Part shown: positions 20,843-30,430 of the stretch, one piece after another | How the letters are laid out: each line of letters opens with the position of its first letter | Position numbering within the stretch: position 1 is the stretch's first letter | Assembly (NCBI GenBank): GCA_025462885.1 | Contig: JAOAPN010000013.1 | Coordinates: forward strand, 546,621 to 610,620 | From: Acidobacteriaceae bacterium | GTDB taxonomy: Bacteria; Acidobacteriota; Terriglobia; Terriglobales; Acidobacteriaceae | Length of the DNA stretch: 64,000 nt | Direction of reading: 5' to 3' | Made by a program: the position numbers and the translations under genes | Notes under the pieces: model-generated | The model's database searches: none | The model's input: only the letters and a program-made list of their open reading frames with translations | What the model was told of the DNA's origin: nothing

Positions 20843-21314
20843 GTTCAATCTGACAGCCCGGTCCCTGGCCTCTCGTGCTCTCTCGACCTGCTGTGGATCA
20901 TCTCTCTGGCTCGAAGAAATGCTGTCCAGGAGGCCATATGCGAATCTTATGGAATTGCACGATGCCGCCGAACAGATCTGGCAACGTCTCGACAGAACGG
21001 ATTGGCTTGAGGCGTTTTCACGCTGCCCACGCATCGGAGACCACGCCCTCGGCCCGTGGTCCCGACAAGAGCAGGCCAGTGTGGTGAATGCGCTGGAGTC
21101 GATCAAGGCGACGTTGAGAGGGCTAAACGCTGAGTACGAACTTCGGTTCGGGTGGATCTTTATTATCTCCGCTTCCGGGAAAAGTGCGGAAGATATACAG
21201 GGCTCTCTGGCATCTCGCACGACTAATTCCGATGAACGGGAGCTACAGATTACGTCGGAAGAACTGGCCAAGATTATGCACATTCGCTTGGACAAGCTCT
21301 TTGATTGCGAGTAG
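20829..21314 (+). CDS. OHCU decarboxylase-like protein (2-oxo-4-hydroxy-4-carboxy-5-ureidoimidazoline decarboxylase family) with altered active-site motif
   Basis: FSRCPRIGDHALGPWSRQEQASV and ELRFGWIFIISASGKSAEDIQGSLASRTTNSDERELQITSEELAKIMHIRL match the family pattern; overlaps the purF-like stop. Confidence 0.8.
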   Translation: MTFSEFNLTARSLASRALSTCCGSSLWLEEMLSRRPYANLMELHDAAEQIWQRLDRTDWLEAFSRCPRIGDHALGPWSRQEQASVVNALESIKATLRGLNAEYELRFGWIFIISASGKSAEDIQGSLASRTTNSDERELQITSEELAKIMHIRLDKLFDCE

Positions 21315-21357
21315 AGCATCCGTGCTGTGACGTTGTTTTCCAATTCTTACGGGAAGC

Positions 21358-23247
21358 ATGGTTTGTACCGTTGCCAGTGCTCATGCCTCGACGTCGCGCG
21401 ACCGTGCCATCCAACGGAATAATTGCATGGGTTCAATAGATTCACACGCTGATTCGAGCATTATGAATGCGGTATCACCTATTCTGGATCGGTTCCTTTC
21501 GCGTGCGCGCGACCATGCAGATTCGGTCGCCCTCGTCGATGGCGAAGGGCAATTGACATACAAAGAGCTGAGGCAGCTGGTCGGCGCACTTGCCTTGTGG
21601 ATCGATCGCAGAGTTCCGCCCGAGGAATCGGTGTTCATTCTTGGTGCACGGACCCGCTATCTCGTGATTGCGCTTCTGGCAACATGGGAGGCAAAACGGG
21701 TCGCGGTTATGGCAGACGCGCATCATCCAGATTCGCACCTGCGCAATCTCATTAAGACAACAAAAGCATATGCGGCAATCGACTGCAGAGGACCCGATTC
21801 GGTACACGACGTTCTGGGCGTTTTGCCTGAAGCTTATTTGCGTCTGGAGGGCAAGATATTCCCGGTATCGGCATCGGATGGAGAAAGTTGTTGCCGAGGC
21901 TCAGACGCCGATGCAGGTTACATCTGCTTCACATCCGGAACAACAGGACGGCCTCTGGGTATTCGAGGATCCTGCGCGCCCATCAGCCATTTTATAGGGT
22001 GGTACATTCGTACGTTTCAACCTTCATGTACAAGTCGTTATGCAATGCTATCCGGACTTGGTCATGATCCGATCTTTCGAGACATCATGATACCGCTGTC
22101 CATCGGTGGATGCCTCTTTATTCCGCCGGACGGTCGGTACTTTATCGATGCTCTGCCGATGTTCTTGCGCGAGAACAAGATTTCACATGTTCATTTGACG
22201 CCCTCTCTTCTGACTAGCTTGCGGATTGGGAAAACAGTATGTCCAGAACTACGGGCCGTGTTTTTTGCAGGAGAACCGCTGTCAAGCAAGCATGTTTCTA
22301 GCGCTCGGATTGTGGCGCCGAACGCTCAACTCTTCAATTTTTATGGAACAACAGAAACGCCTCAAGCGATGGCCTACTATCAAGTTCCGGAAGAGGGGCC
22401 GGATCTGTCGTCCGGAATCATCCCGATTGGACATGCCATAGACGGCGTCACGTTGATGATATTGGCGGACGAAGGGACGAATTGCGCGCCTTGTGAAATT
22501 GGAGAGATCTGTGTGTGCACCCAATACTTAACGGAGGGCTACGTCGAAGAACCGGCTCTGATGCTGTCAAGGTACGGCACTGTCGCAGGCCATAAAGGGC
22601 AAGGTCTTCGGATTTTCCGGACGGGGGACTTCGGCTTCGTCGATACGGAGGGGGTCTTTTTCTGCCAAGGCCGCCGAGATCGACAGGTCAAGATACGCGG
22701 TCACCGAGTCGAACTAAATGAGATTGAGCGGCATCTCAGAAGCCACAGGTCGATTCTCGATGCTGTAGTACTAGCAGAAGCCTCTGAGGCAAACGGCATT
22801 GAACTGGACGCTTACATTGTCGGAAGTGAATCGGACCTTACAGCAGAGACAGTCGCTGGATATGTGAAAGAGGCGTTGCCGTCCTACATGGTCCCTAGAC
22901 GTGTGTTATTGGTTCCAGCTATACCGCTAACCATAAATGGCAAGCGTGATATCAGCGCTCTTATAGGGGTCGCACCGTCGGCACCTGTGACAGAGACCTT
23001 GTCTAGAACTGAGGAGACACTGCTCGACATCTTCCAAGAGGTTCTTACCATTACACAAATCGGAATAGACGACGACTTTCTAGACATAGGATGTCACTCC
23101 CTGTTGCTGCAGCGCGTCGCGAACAGGATCCAAGGTGCGCTTCGCATAGACATCGGTCTTAGGATGCTATTTGAGTTCCCGACCATCCGCAGCTTGGCGG
23201 GTGCTATCGAACTTGAGTTTGATGCGCCCGATCAATACTTCTTGTGA
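21358..23247 (+). CDS. Stand-alone adenylation-thiolation (A-T) NRPS protein; start may be 21427 or 21463
   Basis: ICFTSGTTGRPLG, GLGHDPIFRDIMIPL, FNFYGTTETPQ, RTGDFGF, GRRDRQVKIRGHRVE, and C-terminal T domain DDFLDIGCHSLLLQR. Confidence 0.9.
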   Translation: MVCTVASAHASTSRDRAIQRNNCMGSIDSHADSSIMNAVSPILDRFLSRARDHADSVALVDGEGQLTYKELRQLVGALALWIDRRVPPEESVFILGARTRYLVIALLATWEAKRVAVMADAHHPDSHLRNLIKTTKAYAAIDCRGPDSVHDVLGVLPEAYLRLEGKIFPVSASDGESCCRGSDADAGYICFTSGTTGRPLGIRGSCAPISHFIGWYIRTFQPSCTSRYAMLSGLGHDPIFRDIMIPLSIGGCLFIPPDGRYFIDALPMFLRENKISHVHLTPSLLTSLRIGKTVCPELRAVFFAGEPLSSKHVSSARIVAPNAQLFNFYGTTETPQAMAYYQVPEEGPDLSSGIIPIGHAIDGVTLMILADEGTNCAPCEIGEICVCTQYLTEGYVEEPALMLSRYGTVAGHKGQGLRIFRTGDFGFVDTEGVFFCQGRRDRQVKIRGHRVELNEIERHLRSHRSILDAVVLAEASEANGIELDAYIVGSESDLTAETVAGYVKEALPSYMVPRRVLLVPAIPLTINGKRDISALIGVAPSAPVTETLSRTEETLLDIFQEVLTITQIGIDDDFLDIGCHSLLLQRVANRIQGALRIDIGLRMLFEFPTIRSLAGAIELEFDAPDQYFL

Positions 23248-23274
23248 CTTGCGCAAGCCCGATCGCCTTTCTTT

Positions 23275-24501
23275 ATGCCCGTTAGCATAGCTCCAACAAT
23301 TCTTTGTATCGCGACTGCTGCAAGGGGACACGCGTTCCTTCTGGAGGCGCGCAGGCGAGGACTCCGGCCAGTACTTCTAACCTTGGACGCGCTCCGCGGA
23401 TCGGACTGGCCAAGGGAAGCGATCGAAGAGATCATTTCGATCGAACGGCCGAGTCCTCCTGCAGAAATGCTAAGGACGGTCCATTCGGCAGCACGGCGCT
23501 ATCGATTTGGTTCTGTCGTTGGTCTCGCTGAAAGGGATGCCGAGAGCGCAGCGATAGTTCGAGAAGACATGCGATTGCCGGGCATGGGCCAGAGTACGAC
23601 AAGGCTGTTCAGAGATAAGCTCGCCATGCGACATCGGGCACAAGAGGCGCATATTCCGATCCCGCGTTTCTGCGCCTTGCACAACGATGAAGAAATTAGA
23701 GGATGGGTCGATGATGTTCGGCCTCCATGGCTCCTGAAGCCGCGCAATAGCGGGGGAGCAGTCGGTATCGAGATAATTCGATCCAAGGCGAGTCTGTTCG
23801 ATACCCTCGAGACTCTTGCAGATCGAAGACCCTCGTATTTGCTCGAGCAGTATCTTCAAGGCATCGTATACCACGTAGATTCTGTCGCTTGGAAAGGAGA
23901 AGCAGTCTTCAAGGCGGTGAGCGAGTATGGTATCTCCCCGCTCGATATTGTGAAGCAAGGCGGAATTTATTCGACAAGGACTTTGTCTCCGGAGGCCCCC
24001 TGTGTTTCGCTCCTTCGCTCGCTTGATCGGCGAGTGCTGGGCTCATTCGGTCTGCAAAACGGCGTGAGTCATTCAGAGTTTCTCCTTACGTCCGAGGGAC
24101 AGGCTTATTTCATTGAGAGTGCTGCCCGTGTTGGCGGCGGATATATCTCTGAAATGCTGGAAGCCGCTTACGGCGTGAATCAATGGAAAGAATGGGCGGC
24201 AATAGAAGCGAGCCTTATTCACCGGAAATCTTATATGCCGCCTTCTCAGGAGAGGACCATGGCGTCGGGCGTCGTATTGACGAATGCACGGAACATCGAA
24301 GCTTTTGTCCCCATTGATCGTCCAAGCTCTGTTTGTGAATGGCATCTCTCCAAACATCAGATCGGCGTTATCGTGTCGAGCGAATCCTTCGACGTCCGGG
24401 ATGCGCTAATAGACGACTATAAGTCGGATCTTGCGAAAGTCGCACGTGATGGATCTATCGGTAGCAATGACGTGATGCAGCCTAATGCGAGTCAGAAGTG
24501 A
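23275..24501 (+). CDS. ATP-grasp domain carboxylate-amine ligase-like protein
   Basis: PPWLLKPRNSGGAVGIEIIRS, YLLEQYLQGIVYHVDSVAWKGE, FIESAARVGGGYISEML: ATP-grasp pattern. Confidence 0.88.
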   Translation: MPVSIAPTILCIATAARGHAFLLEARRRGLRPVLLTLDALRGSDWPREAIEEIISIERPSPPAEMLRTVHSAARRYRFGSVVGLAERDAESAAIVREDMRLPGMGQSTTRLFRDKLAMRHRAQEAHIPIPRFCALHNDEEIRGWVDDVRPPWLLKPRNSGGAVGIEIIRSKASLFDTLETLADRRPSYLLEQYLQGIVYHVDSVAWKGEAVFKAVSEYGISPLDIVKQGGIYSTRTLSPEAPCVSLLRSLDRRVLGSFGLQNGVSHSEFLLTSEGQAYFIESAARVGGGYISEMLEAAYGVNQWKEWAAIEASLIHRKSYMPPSQERTMASGVVLTNARNIEAFVPIDRPSSVCEWHLSKHQIGVIVSSESFDVRDALIDDYKSDLAKVARDGSIGSNDVMQPNASQK

Positions 24502-25754
24502 AGAAATACGTATTGATCATCCCTGATGGTGCGGCGGACCACAACCGCGATCTAGGCGGGACGCCATTCGAGTGTGCAGCTACACCGCATATAGATGAAC
24601 TCGCCTCCATGGGAGTCTCTGGCCGTGCCCAAACACTGCATCCGGACTTACCGCGAGAGAGCATGGTCGCGCAGATGGGGATCCTAGGGTGGGATCCTCA
24701 CAGATATTACCCAGGTGGACGCTCATCAGCTGAACTCTGGGCAACACACAGAATCAAACTCGATGGTAATGATTTGTCGTTTCGCGCAAATCTCAGTACT
24801 GTAAGCGACGGCCGCCTGGTCAGTTACAACGCGGGATATATTGATTCGGTCGCCGCTCGCGCTCTCGTATCAGCAGTCGACGATACTTTGAGCCGACGCT
24901 ATCATGGCATCCGCTTATACCACCTCTCCGACTTTAGAACTGCGATAGTGGTGCGTAATGCAAATACCAGCCCCGCAGCATTGGAATGTATCGAGCCCCA
25001 TGAAAGGGAAGGTGACCTCCTCGATGTTAGCCGGCTGATCAGCATGTCGGGGCGATTGAACCCTGAGATTGTGCGGCTTAACAGCTATTTGGTTGAGGCT
25101 CAAGCCTTGCTCGCGGGGAATTGCGCAAACACGTTGATTCCTTGGAGTCCGGCAAGCGCGTTGAACCTTAGCCCCTTTGGCTCGACGGTCGGCACTCCGA
25201 TTGGGAGAACTGCCATCGTCGGGTTCATGGATTTTCTGGGTGGAATAGCCGGTTCCGGAGGCATGGAATTCCATCGTGTGGGCAATGGCCGGCTCGACAC
25301 GGACTATGCCGCCAAAGGTGCGAAGGTGGTCGAACTATTGAAGGCGGGATGCGCGTTTGTCATGTGTCACATTAACAGTCCGGACGAAATGTCTCACATG
25401 GTCGACTTGCAAGGAAAGATCTATTCTTTGGAGCAAATCGACATGCATATTGTCGCGCCCATCGTCCGGTATTTCAGATCTAACGGGGATGAGCATGGCG
25501 GTGTCCTCCTCCTCCCAGACCACTACAGCAATACAGTAATTGTTCAACCTACCGGCTGCAGGCGAGACATTCATTCCCTCGACCCCGTCCCGTTTGTTCT
25601 GTGGGATGGTGTCCACTCAGATGATCGCGAGACATTTTGTGAGTCAGAGAGTTGCGCTGGCGCCTACGGTCATCCTTGCCTCCATGTTTCGCAACTGATG
25701 CCACTTCTCTTCAATCGTGGCGAACGTGTTGCCGCATGCGATTCAACCGTCTGA
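24498..25754 (+). CDS. aPGM-like (cofactor-independent phosphoglycerate mutase / alkaline phosphatase superfamily) protein
   Basis: VLIIPDGAADHNRDLGGTPFECAATPHIDELA, SMVAQMGILGWDPHRYYPG, MCHINSPDEMSHMVDLQGKIYSLEQID, LLPDHYSN, LDPVPFVLWDG. GTGA overlap with the previous stop. Confidence 0.85.
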   Translation: MKKYVLIIPDGAADHNRDLGGTPFECAATPHIDELASMGVSGRAQTLHPDLPRESMVAQMGILGWDPHRYYPGGRSSAELWATHRIKLDGNDLSFRANLSTVSDGRLVSYNAGYIDSVAARALVSAVDDTLSRRYHGIRLYHLSDFRTAIVVRNANTSPAALECIEPHEREGDLLDVSRLISMSGRLNPEIVRLNSYLVEAQALLAGNCANTLIPWSPASALNLSPFGSTVGTPIGRTAIVGFMDFLGGIAGSGGMEFHRVGNGRLDTDYAAKGAKVVELLKAGCAFVMCHINSPDEMSHMVDLQGKIYSLEQIDMHIVAPIVRYFRSNGDEHGGVLLLPDHYSNTVIVQPTGCRRDIHSLDPVPFVLWDGVHSDDRETFCESESCAGAYGHPCLHVSQLMPLLFNRGERVAACDSTV

Positions 25755-25840
25755 ACGATCTTGACATAGATCCGCTTGCTCTATCACATTGCCGTCATTT
25801 CAATGCTTCCGATGAGACACCTTCAAAAAGGACATGAGCC

Positions 25841-26743
25841 ATGCAGTTTGACAGCTTGCTTGCAATGGTCGGAAAAACACCGGCCCTCCGGATCGTTACA
25901 CCTTCCACAGCCGCCGAGGTGTACTTGAAACTCGAAGGTGCCAATCCAACGGGGAGCCTGAAGGACCGCGCCTGCCTCTTTATGTACAAGCACGCTATCG
26001 AAACTGGGCGGCTAACGAAAGGGAAAATGGTGCTCGCTGCATCGAGCGGAAATTTCGGCTGCTCCGTGGCGGCCTTCGGCCGTGTCCTTGGATTCCCAAC
26101 GACGATCGCCGTGAATAGCAAACTAACCGCAGAGAAGCGTGGCTACTTGAGATATTTCGAGGCGAATATCGTGGAGGTAGGTGACTTGACCATCCATGGA
26201 ACGGAGCATTGTCAGCATCTCGAAAGCGCTCATCCCGAGGAATATTGTTTTCTAGATCAACTTAACGACTGGCAGAATCCTCAATCGCATTTTGAAACGA
26301 CAGGCCCAGAGCTGATTGCATCATTCCCTCAGCTCGGGACCGTAGTGGGATCGATCGGCTCCGGTGGGTGTCTACTCGGAGTCGCCCGGTTCTTGAAACA
26401 ACATAAGCCGTCGATACGAGTCATTGGTGTCAAGAGTACTGCCGGTTGGCGCATTCCTGGAATAGGCGCATTTGACGAGCCGTGTGGCGATTATGTTTCG
26501 CCGTTCATCTTAGAAGCTCAAGGTAAAGGGCTATTCGACGAGGTTGTCCCGGTTGAACGTCCAGTCTGTGAGCGTGTCCTTCGTGATGCTGCGGCGTATG
26601 GATTGTTCGCCGGGCTCCAGACTGGAGGCGTGTTGCATGTAGCGTCAGCAATCGCTACAAAATCAGCCCCAGGAGAAGTAGTCGTCGGAATCTCAGGGGA
26701 TTCAGGGTGGAAGAACCTAGATACACTTCTGAAGCTCGCGTGA
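25841..26743 (+). CDS. PLP-dependent fold-type II enzyme (cysteine synthase / threonine synthase-like)
   Basis: LEGANPTGSLKDRAC (PLP lysine), AASSGNFGCSVAAFG, GSIGSGGCLLGVARFLKQ, VGISGDSGWKN. Confidence 0.9.
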   Translation: MQFDSLLAMVGKTPALRIVTPSTAAEVYLKLEGANPTGSLKDRACLFMYKHAIETGRLTKGKMVLAASSGNFGCSVAAFGRVLGFPTTIAVNSKLTAEKRGYLRYFEANIVEVGDLTIHGTEHCQHLESAHPEEYCFLDQLNDWQNPQSHFETTGPELIASFPQLGTVVGSIGSGGCLLGVARFLKQHKPSIRVIGVKSTAGWRIPGIGAFDEPCGDYVSPFILEAQGKGLFDEVVPVERPVCERVLRDAAAYGLFAGLQTGGVLHVASAIATKSAPGEVVVGISGDSGWKNLDTLLKLA

Positions 26744-26911
26744 CACCCGTCGGCCCTCCTTCCGGCCGCCGTCGACGTGTTAGTCCTGCGGCGGCTATTG
26801 AAGCCCGGAGCGCTCTTCAATTTCATGCATTTCATGATTGGGCCTTGTAACTTGTCGTCCTGTCGTAATAACAGTTGTGACCCGAAATTAACCTAGAGGA
26901 GGTGCCGCACC

Positions 26912-28042
26912 ATGAACACCAACACCATCAGGAGCTCCGATCCGGACACCGGTTCAATGGGGAGCCGCAGACATGGATGCGACCTAGAGTCCGAGTCCTT
27001 GATGAAGGCTTCCACAGGAAAAGCTAAGCGCGCGAAGCTCGTATCTTTCCTTAGAGGATATTTTGTAGCACCGGTTATAGGGACATTAGGGGAGTTGGGG
27101 ATTGCGGCTCGGATGCTCGAAGGGGCGTTCTCCGTAGCAACATTCGATGGGAGGTTTGACGAAGGAACGCTGCGTTCGCTATTCCGTTACTTGCACAGCA
27201 TCGGGCTCCTTAGCTCCAGTGCGGCTGGTGAATATGAAGTGATCGATGAAGCGAGAACGATTCTGAGTCGCAATGGCGCTTTTTCTCTGCTGCTGTCATA
27301 CCAGCAGTATTTTGAGCTTTTGCCGCAGCTCCTTCAGAGCCAACCGGTTCAACCAACAGTCGATCGCGCCCGGAACGTTCGAGGGAGTGGGCATCTCCAT
27401 AGTCGCAAGTTCTTTCCAGTCGCGTTCGAGCTCCTAAAGGAGATTAAGCCTTCGTCTGTGATTGATATTGGATGCGGGGACGGCTGTTTCTTAGCGTCCG
27501 CGGTTGAGTTCTGGCCTGGCCTCGGGGTGTTTGGCGTCGATCTCGCAGAGACTGCTACCCAAGCTACCGAACTCAGGTTAGCAAGGCGATCACAATCCGC
27601 ACGGCTGACGGCAATTGCTGACGGCTTCGATATACCTGCGTGGAGTGCAGAATACGAAGCCGCCATTCCGGATAGATCCAATCTCCTGATCTCGATGTGG
27701 TTCGTGGCGCACGAGTTTTCCCGCGGTTCATCCCAGCGAATTGTGGAGTACTTCCGGGCTCTCCATAGAAGATTTCCTCAAGCAAGGATCCTACTAGGTG
27801 AGATCAACAATATCCCCGAACTGGCGCTCGCGCATCAACATGATTTTTCGATTATGCCGGAGTTCCTTCTGTTCCATGCGCTATCCGGTCAAGGGGTCCT
27901 AAGCTGGAGCTCTTGGCAGACCATTCTGACGCAGATCCCTTATTCCCTTCGCAGCGAACGATTGTTCGACGTCGTGGAGTCTGTAGACGGCTCAGCTTTT
28001 CCAGCTAGCTTCTTGTGGCTCATGGAGCCCGTTGATCGGTAA
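26912..28042 (+). CDS. Class I SAM-dependent methyltransferase
   Basis: SSVIDIGCGDGCFLASAVEFWPGLGVFGVDLAETA motif; N-terminal wHTH-like region typical of O-methyltransferases. Shine-Dalgarno GGAGG before ATG 26912. Confidence 0.85.
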   Translation: MNTNTIRSSDPDTGSMGSRRHGCDLESESLMKASTGKAKRAKLVSFLRGYFVAPVIGTLGELGIAARMLEGAFSVATFDGRFDEGTLRSLFRYLHSIGLLSSSAAGEYEVIDEARTILSRNGAFSLLLSYQQYFELLPQLLQSQPVQPTVDRARNVRGSGHLHSRKFFPVAFELLKEIKPSSVIDIGCGDGCFLASAVEFWPGLGVFGVDLAETATQATELRLARRSQSARLTAIADGFDIPAWSAEYEAAIPDRSNLLISMWFVAHEFSRGSSQRIVEYFRALHRRFPQARILLGEINNIPELALAHQHDFSIMPEFLLFHALSGQGVLSWSSWQTILTQIPYSLRSERLFDVVESVDGSAFPASFLWLMEPVDR

Positions 28043-28066
28043 ACACGATCAGGCCGGTGTGGAGCT

Positions 28067-28909
28067 TTGCTGAACAACGACCTACCCCTAAGGTGCGCCA
28101 GCAGGACGCTGCCGGGCTTCTATAGTCTGAAGAAAATCATGCGTAGGAATAGTACTCTTGTGTGCGACCGAGCTCGGTACTCCGTCCTTACGCCAGATAC
28201 TTTGCATCGCGAAGTGCACTTATGGTTGCTGGACCTAGAGCTGGCCTATTCCCTATGCGACATGCACGACAGGATGCTTAGTGGGGATGAGCTTGAGAAA
28301 GTATCTCGGTTTGCTTCTTCTGAGCTCAGTTATCGCTACCGGGCAACGAGAGTGCTACTACGATATCTACTTTCCAAGTATTTGAGAACATCGCCAAAAG
28401 AGATTCAGTTCACATACGGTGCGAATGGAAAACCTCACCTCCGACCGGATCATTCACTTGAATTCAATGTGTCTCATTCAGGAAACAGAGCCGCAGTCGC
28501 TATCACTGCGAATTCTCCGGTTGGTGTCGATCTCGAAGAGATTCGTTCAATTCCAGAAGCATCGCAGATATCGGCACAATGCTTTAGTCCCGAAGAAGTG
28601 AGACAACTTGCTGGGATGGCTACGTTACAACAGATCAGCGCATTTATGTGGTGCTGGTCACGAAAAGAAGCCCTACTAAAGGCGATGGGTTGCGGGCTTT
28701 CTGAGCCGATGAACGTATACCACGTCGGTGCCCGCCTGCCATTAGAGCCGTGGGAGATTTCGGTCACAGAGTGTGACCGTGCAGGCTCCACCTGGCAAGT
28801 TCAGGACATTCCATACAGCCCTGCATGTTCTATGGCCGTTGCTTATCGCGGAGCGCCAAAGGAACTCTTGGTGAGGCATCCCACCCTTTCCCATATTCTG
28901 ACGCTCTAG
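28067..28909 (+). CDS. 4'-phosphopantetheinyl transferase (Sfp-type)
   Basis: LEFNVSHSGNRAAVAI, PVGVDLEEIRSI, WCWSRKEALLKAMGCGL. Confidence 0.93.
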   Translation: MLNNDLPLRCASRTLPGFYSLKKIMRRNSTLVCDRARYSVLTPDTLHREVHLWLLDLELAYSLCDMHDRMLSGDELEKVSRFASSELSYRYRATRVLLRYLLSKYLRTSPKEIQFTYGANGKPHLRPDHSLEFNVSHSGNRAAVAITANSPVGVDLEEIRSIPEASQISAQCFSPEEVRQLAGMATLQQISAFMWCWSRKEALLKAMGCGLSEPMNVYHVGARLPLEPWEISVTECDRAGSTWQVQDIPYSPACSMAVAYRGAPKELLVRHPTLSHILTL

Positions 28910-28939
28910 GAGAAGGAGAAATTAAGCACTGCTAGATAG

Positions 28940-29878
28940 CTAAGAACCATCAAAACTCGGTTGGGAAGTGCACTGTTTCTTGAACCCGAGAATTTCATGG
29001 GACAGCTCTTTGGCTATCTGCGCGGAAAGTTCGTGTGCGTCGGAAAACGTATGTTGATAAAACCTAGAGGCCAAGATGTATCCAAGTTTCGCTTCGGAGA
29101 GATGCACCAATACATCGAACCCTTCTTCCCCGCAAGTGAACGCTCCTTCAATGAGCCAGTCCACCGGGGCGTGTTTTCCCAGCAATTGCTCGCCCATCTC
29201 GGCGCGAACCCTTGATGCCGATATTCGAGAGAGTACCCGGAAGGCTGGCACAGCGGATAAATGTCGCATCGTGTGATCGAGGATATTCATGGCATACGAC
29301 TTGTGCTGGGAGCATCTGGCATTTCGAATGTGAAACGGGAGGAGGGCGATATGAATCGGATTTTCAGGTCGCGCGGGTTGGGATGTGTTTTGCGCCGCCG
29401 TCGAGATGGAAGGAACGTACGTGCCTTTGGGGATGCTGATGCGAAGAGGATCCTCGACACCTTCGGTCACGTAGTAACGTGCCAGAAGTTCCCTGAGCCG
29501 ACAAGTATAGACCCGAACAATTGGATCGAGCGCAGATTCGAACGTGTAGTCGCGCTGAAAGACAGCGAGCGCAAGGTTGTAGCCATCCAAACCATCTGAC
29601 CCAGTTTCGACCCAATGAGAGACGATATATTCTAGGAGTCTACGAAGCGTCGCTGCCTTGGCAAAGGTCCGGCTCAAAAGAATTCTTGACAGTTCATCCC
29701 GAATGTCCTGAATGTGCACTCGTAATGTAGGCGTTGAATTGGCTAACGTCAGGCCCATGGCGCTTCTCATGAGAAGATCTGTTTCGTTTTTTTTATGCGC
29801 TGGTTCTTGAGAAGGCGGGTGCCTTCTCTTGTGCCGTCTCTGAGCGGAACTCTTCAAGCAAGAGGCCTCTTTCGACAT
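28940..29878 (-). CDS. Putative DNA-binding regulator with C-terminal TolB-like region
   Basis: N-terminal LSRILLSRTFAKAATLRRLLEYIVSHWVETG...DPIVRVYTCRLRELLARYY...ISIPKGTYVP, then IHIALLPF...LSAVPAFRVLSR: an arrangement common in acidobacterial regulators. Confidence 0.7.
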   Translation of the reverse strand: MSKEASCLKSSAQRRHKRRHPPSQEPAHKKNETDLLMRSAMGLTLANSTPTLRVHIQDIRDELSRILLSRTFAKAATLRRLLEYIVSHWVETGSDGLDGYNLALAVFQRDYTFESALDPIVRVYTCRLRELLARYYVTEGVEDPLRISIPKGTYVPSISTAAQNTSQPARPENPIHIALLPFHIRNARCSQHKSYAMNILDHTMRHLSAVPAFRVLSRISASRVRAEMGEQLLGKHAPVDWLIEGAFTCGEEGFDVLVHLSEAKLGYILASRFYQHTFSDAHELSAQIAKELSHEILGFKKQCTSQPSFDGS

Positions 29879-30430
29879 TGCAGATCAACACGAATTCGCA
29901 CTATGCAGCTGGGATACGCGGAAACCCTGGAACAAAGCGCGAAATGCCTCCGTGAGGGAGGCAGCCACCGAAGTAAGAGAAGTGTTAGCCAATAACGAGA
30001 GTAAGTTGCGCATACGGGGTGGACAACTGTAAATCAAGTGCAGCTTATTGTGAGGTCGATTGTTTGGCTATGGCTCGGATTTGTCAACCTTCAATCTTGC
30101 TGTCCATACAGCACGGAAGGCCCGGAGCTTCTCCTTCGGTGCCATGTCTTGTTTATGGTTGCTGCACCTACTGAAAATAAGCGACTTATCGCCGGCAAGC
30201 TATTCCGATCGCGACATGGAGATCACCACAACAGCCACTTAAGTAGAGCCGCATTCAGTAAAGAATCCACGGGGTTCTTCTTATAAGAAGCATTAGACCC
30301 GTTCAGATTGCGAATAAGCAGCGGCATCATTGGCGGGAGCTATCGAGTGGCGCCGGCCATGTTGCGCGACTATGAGCTGGAGTAGTCCTTCGATCCTCTG
30401 TCGAATGGAAGAGGGCAGGATGCCTCCGTT

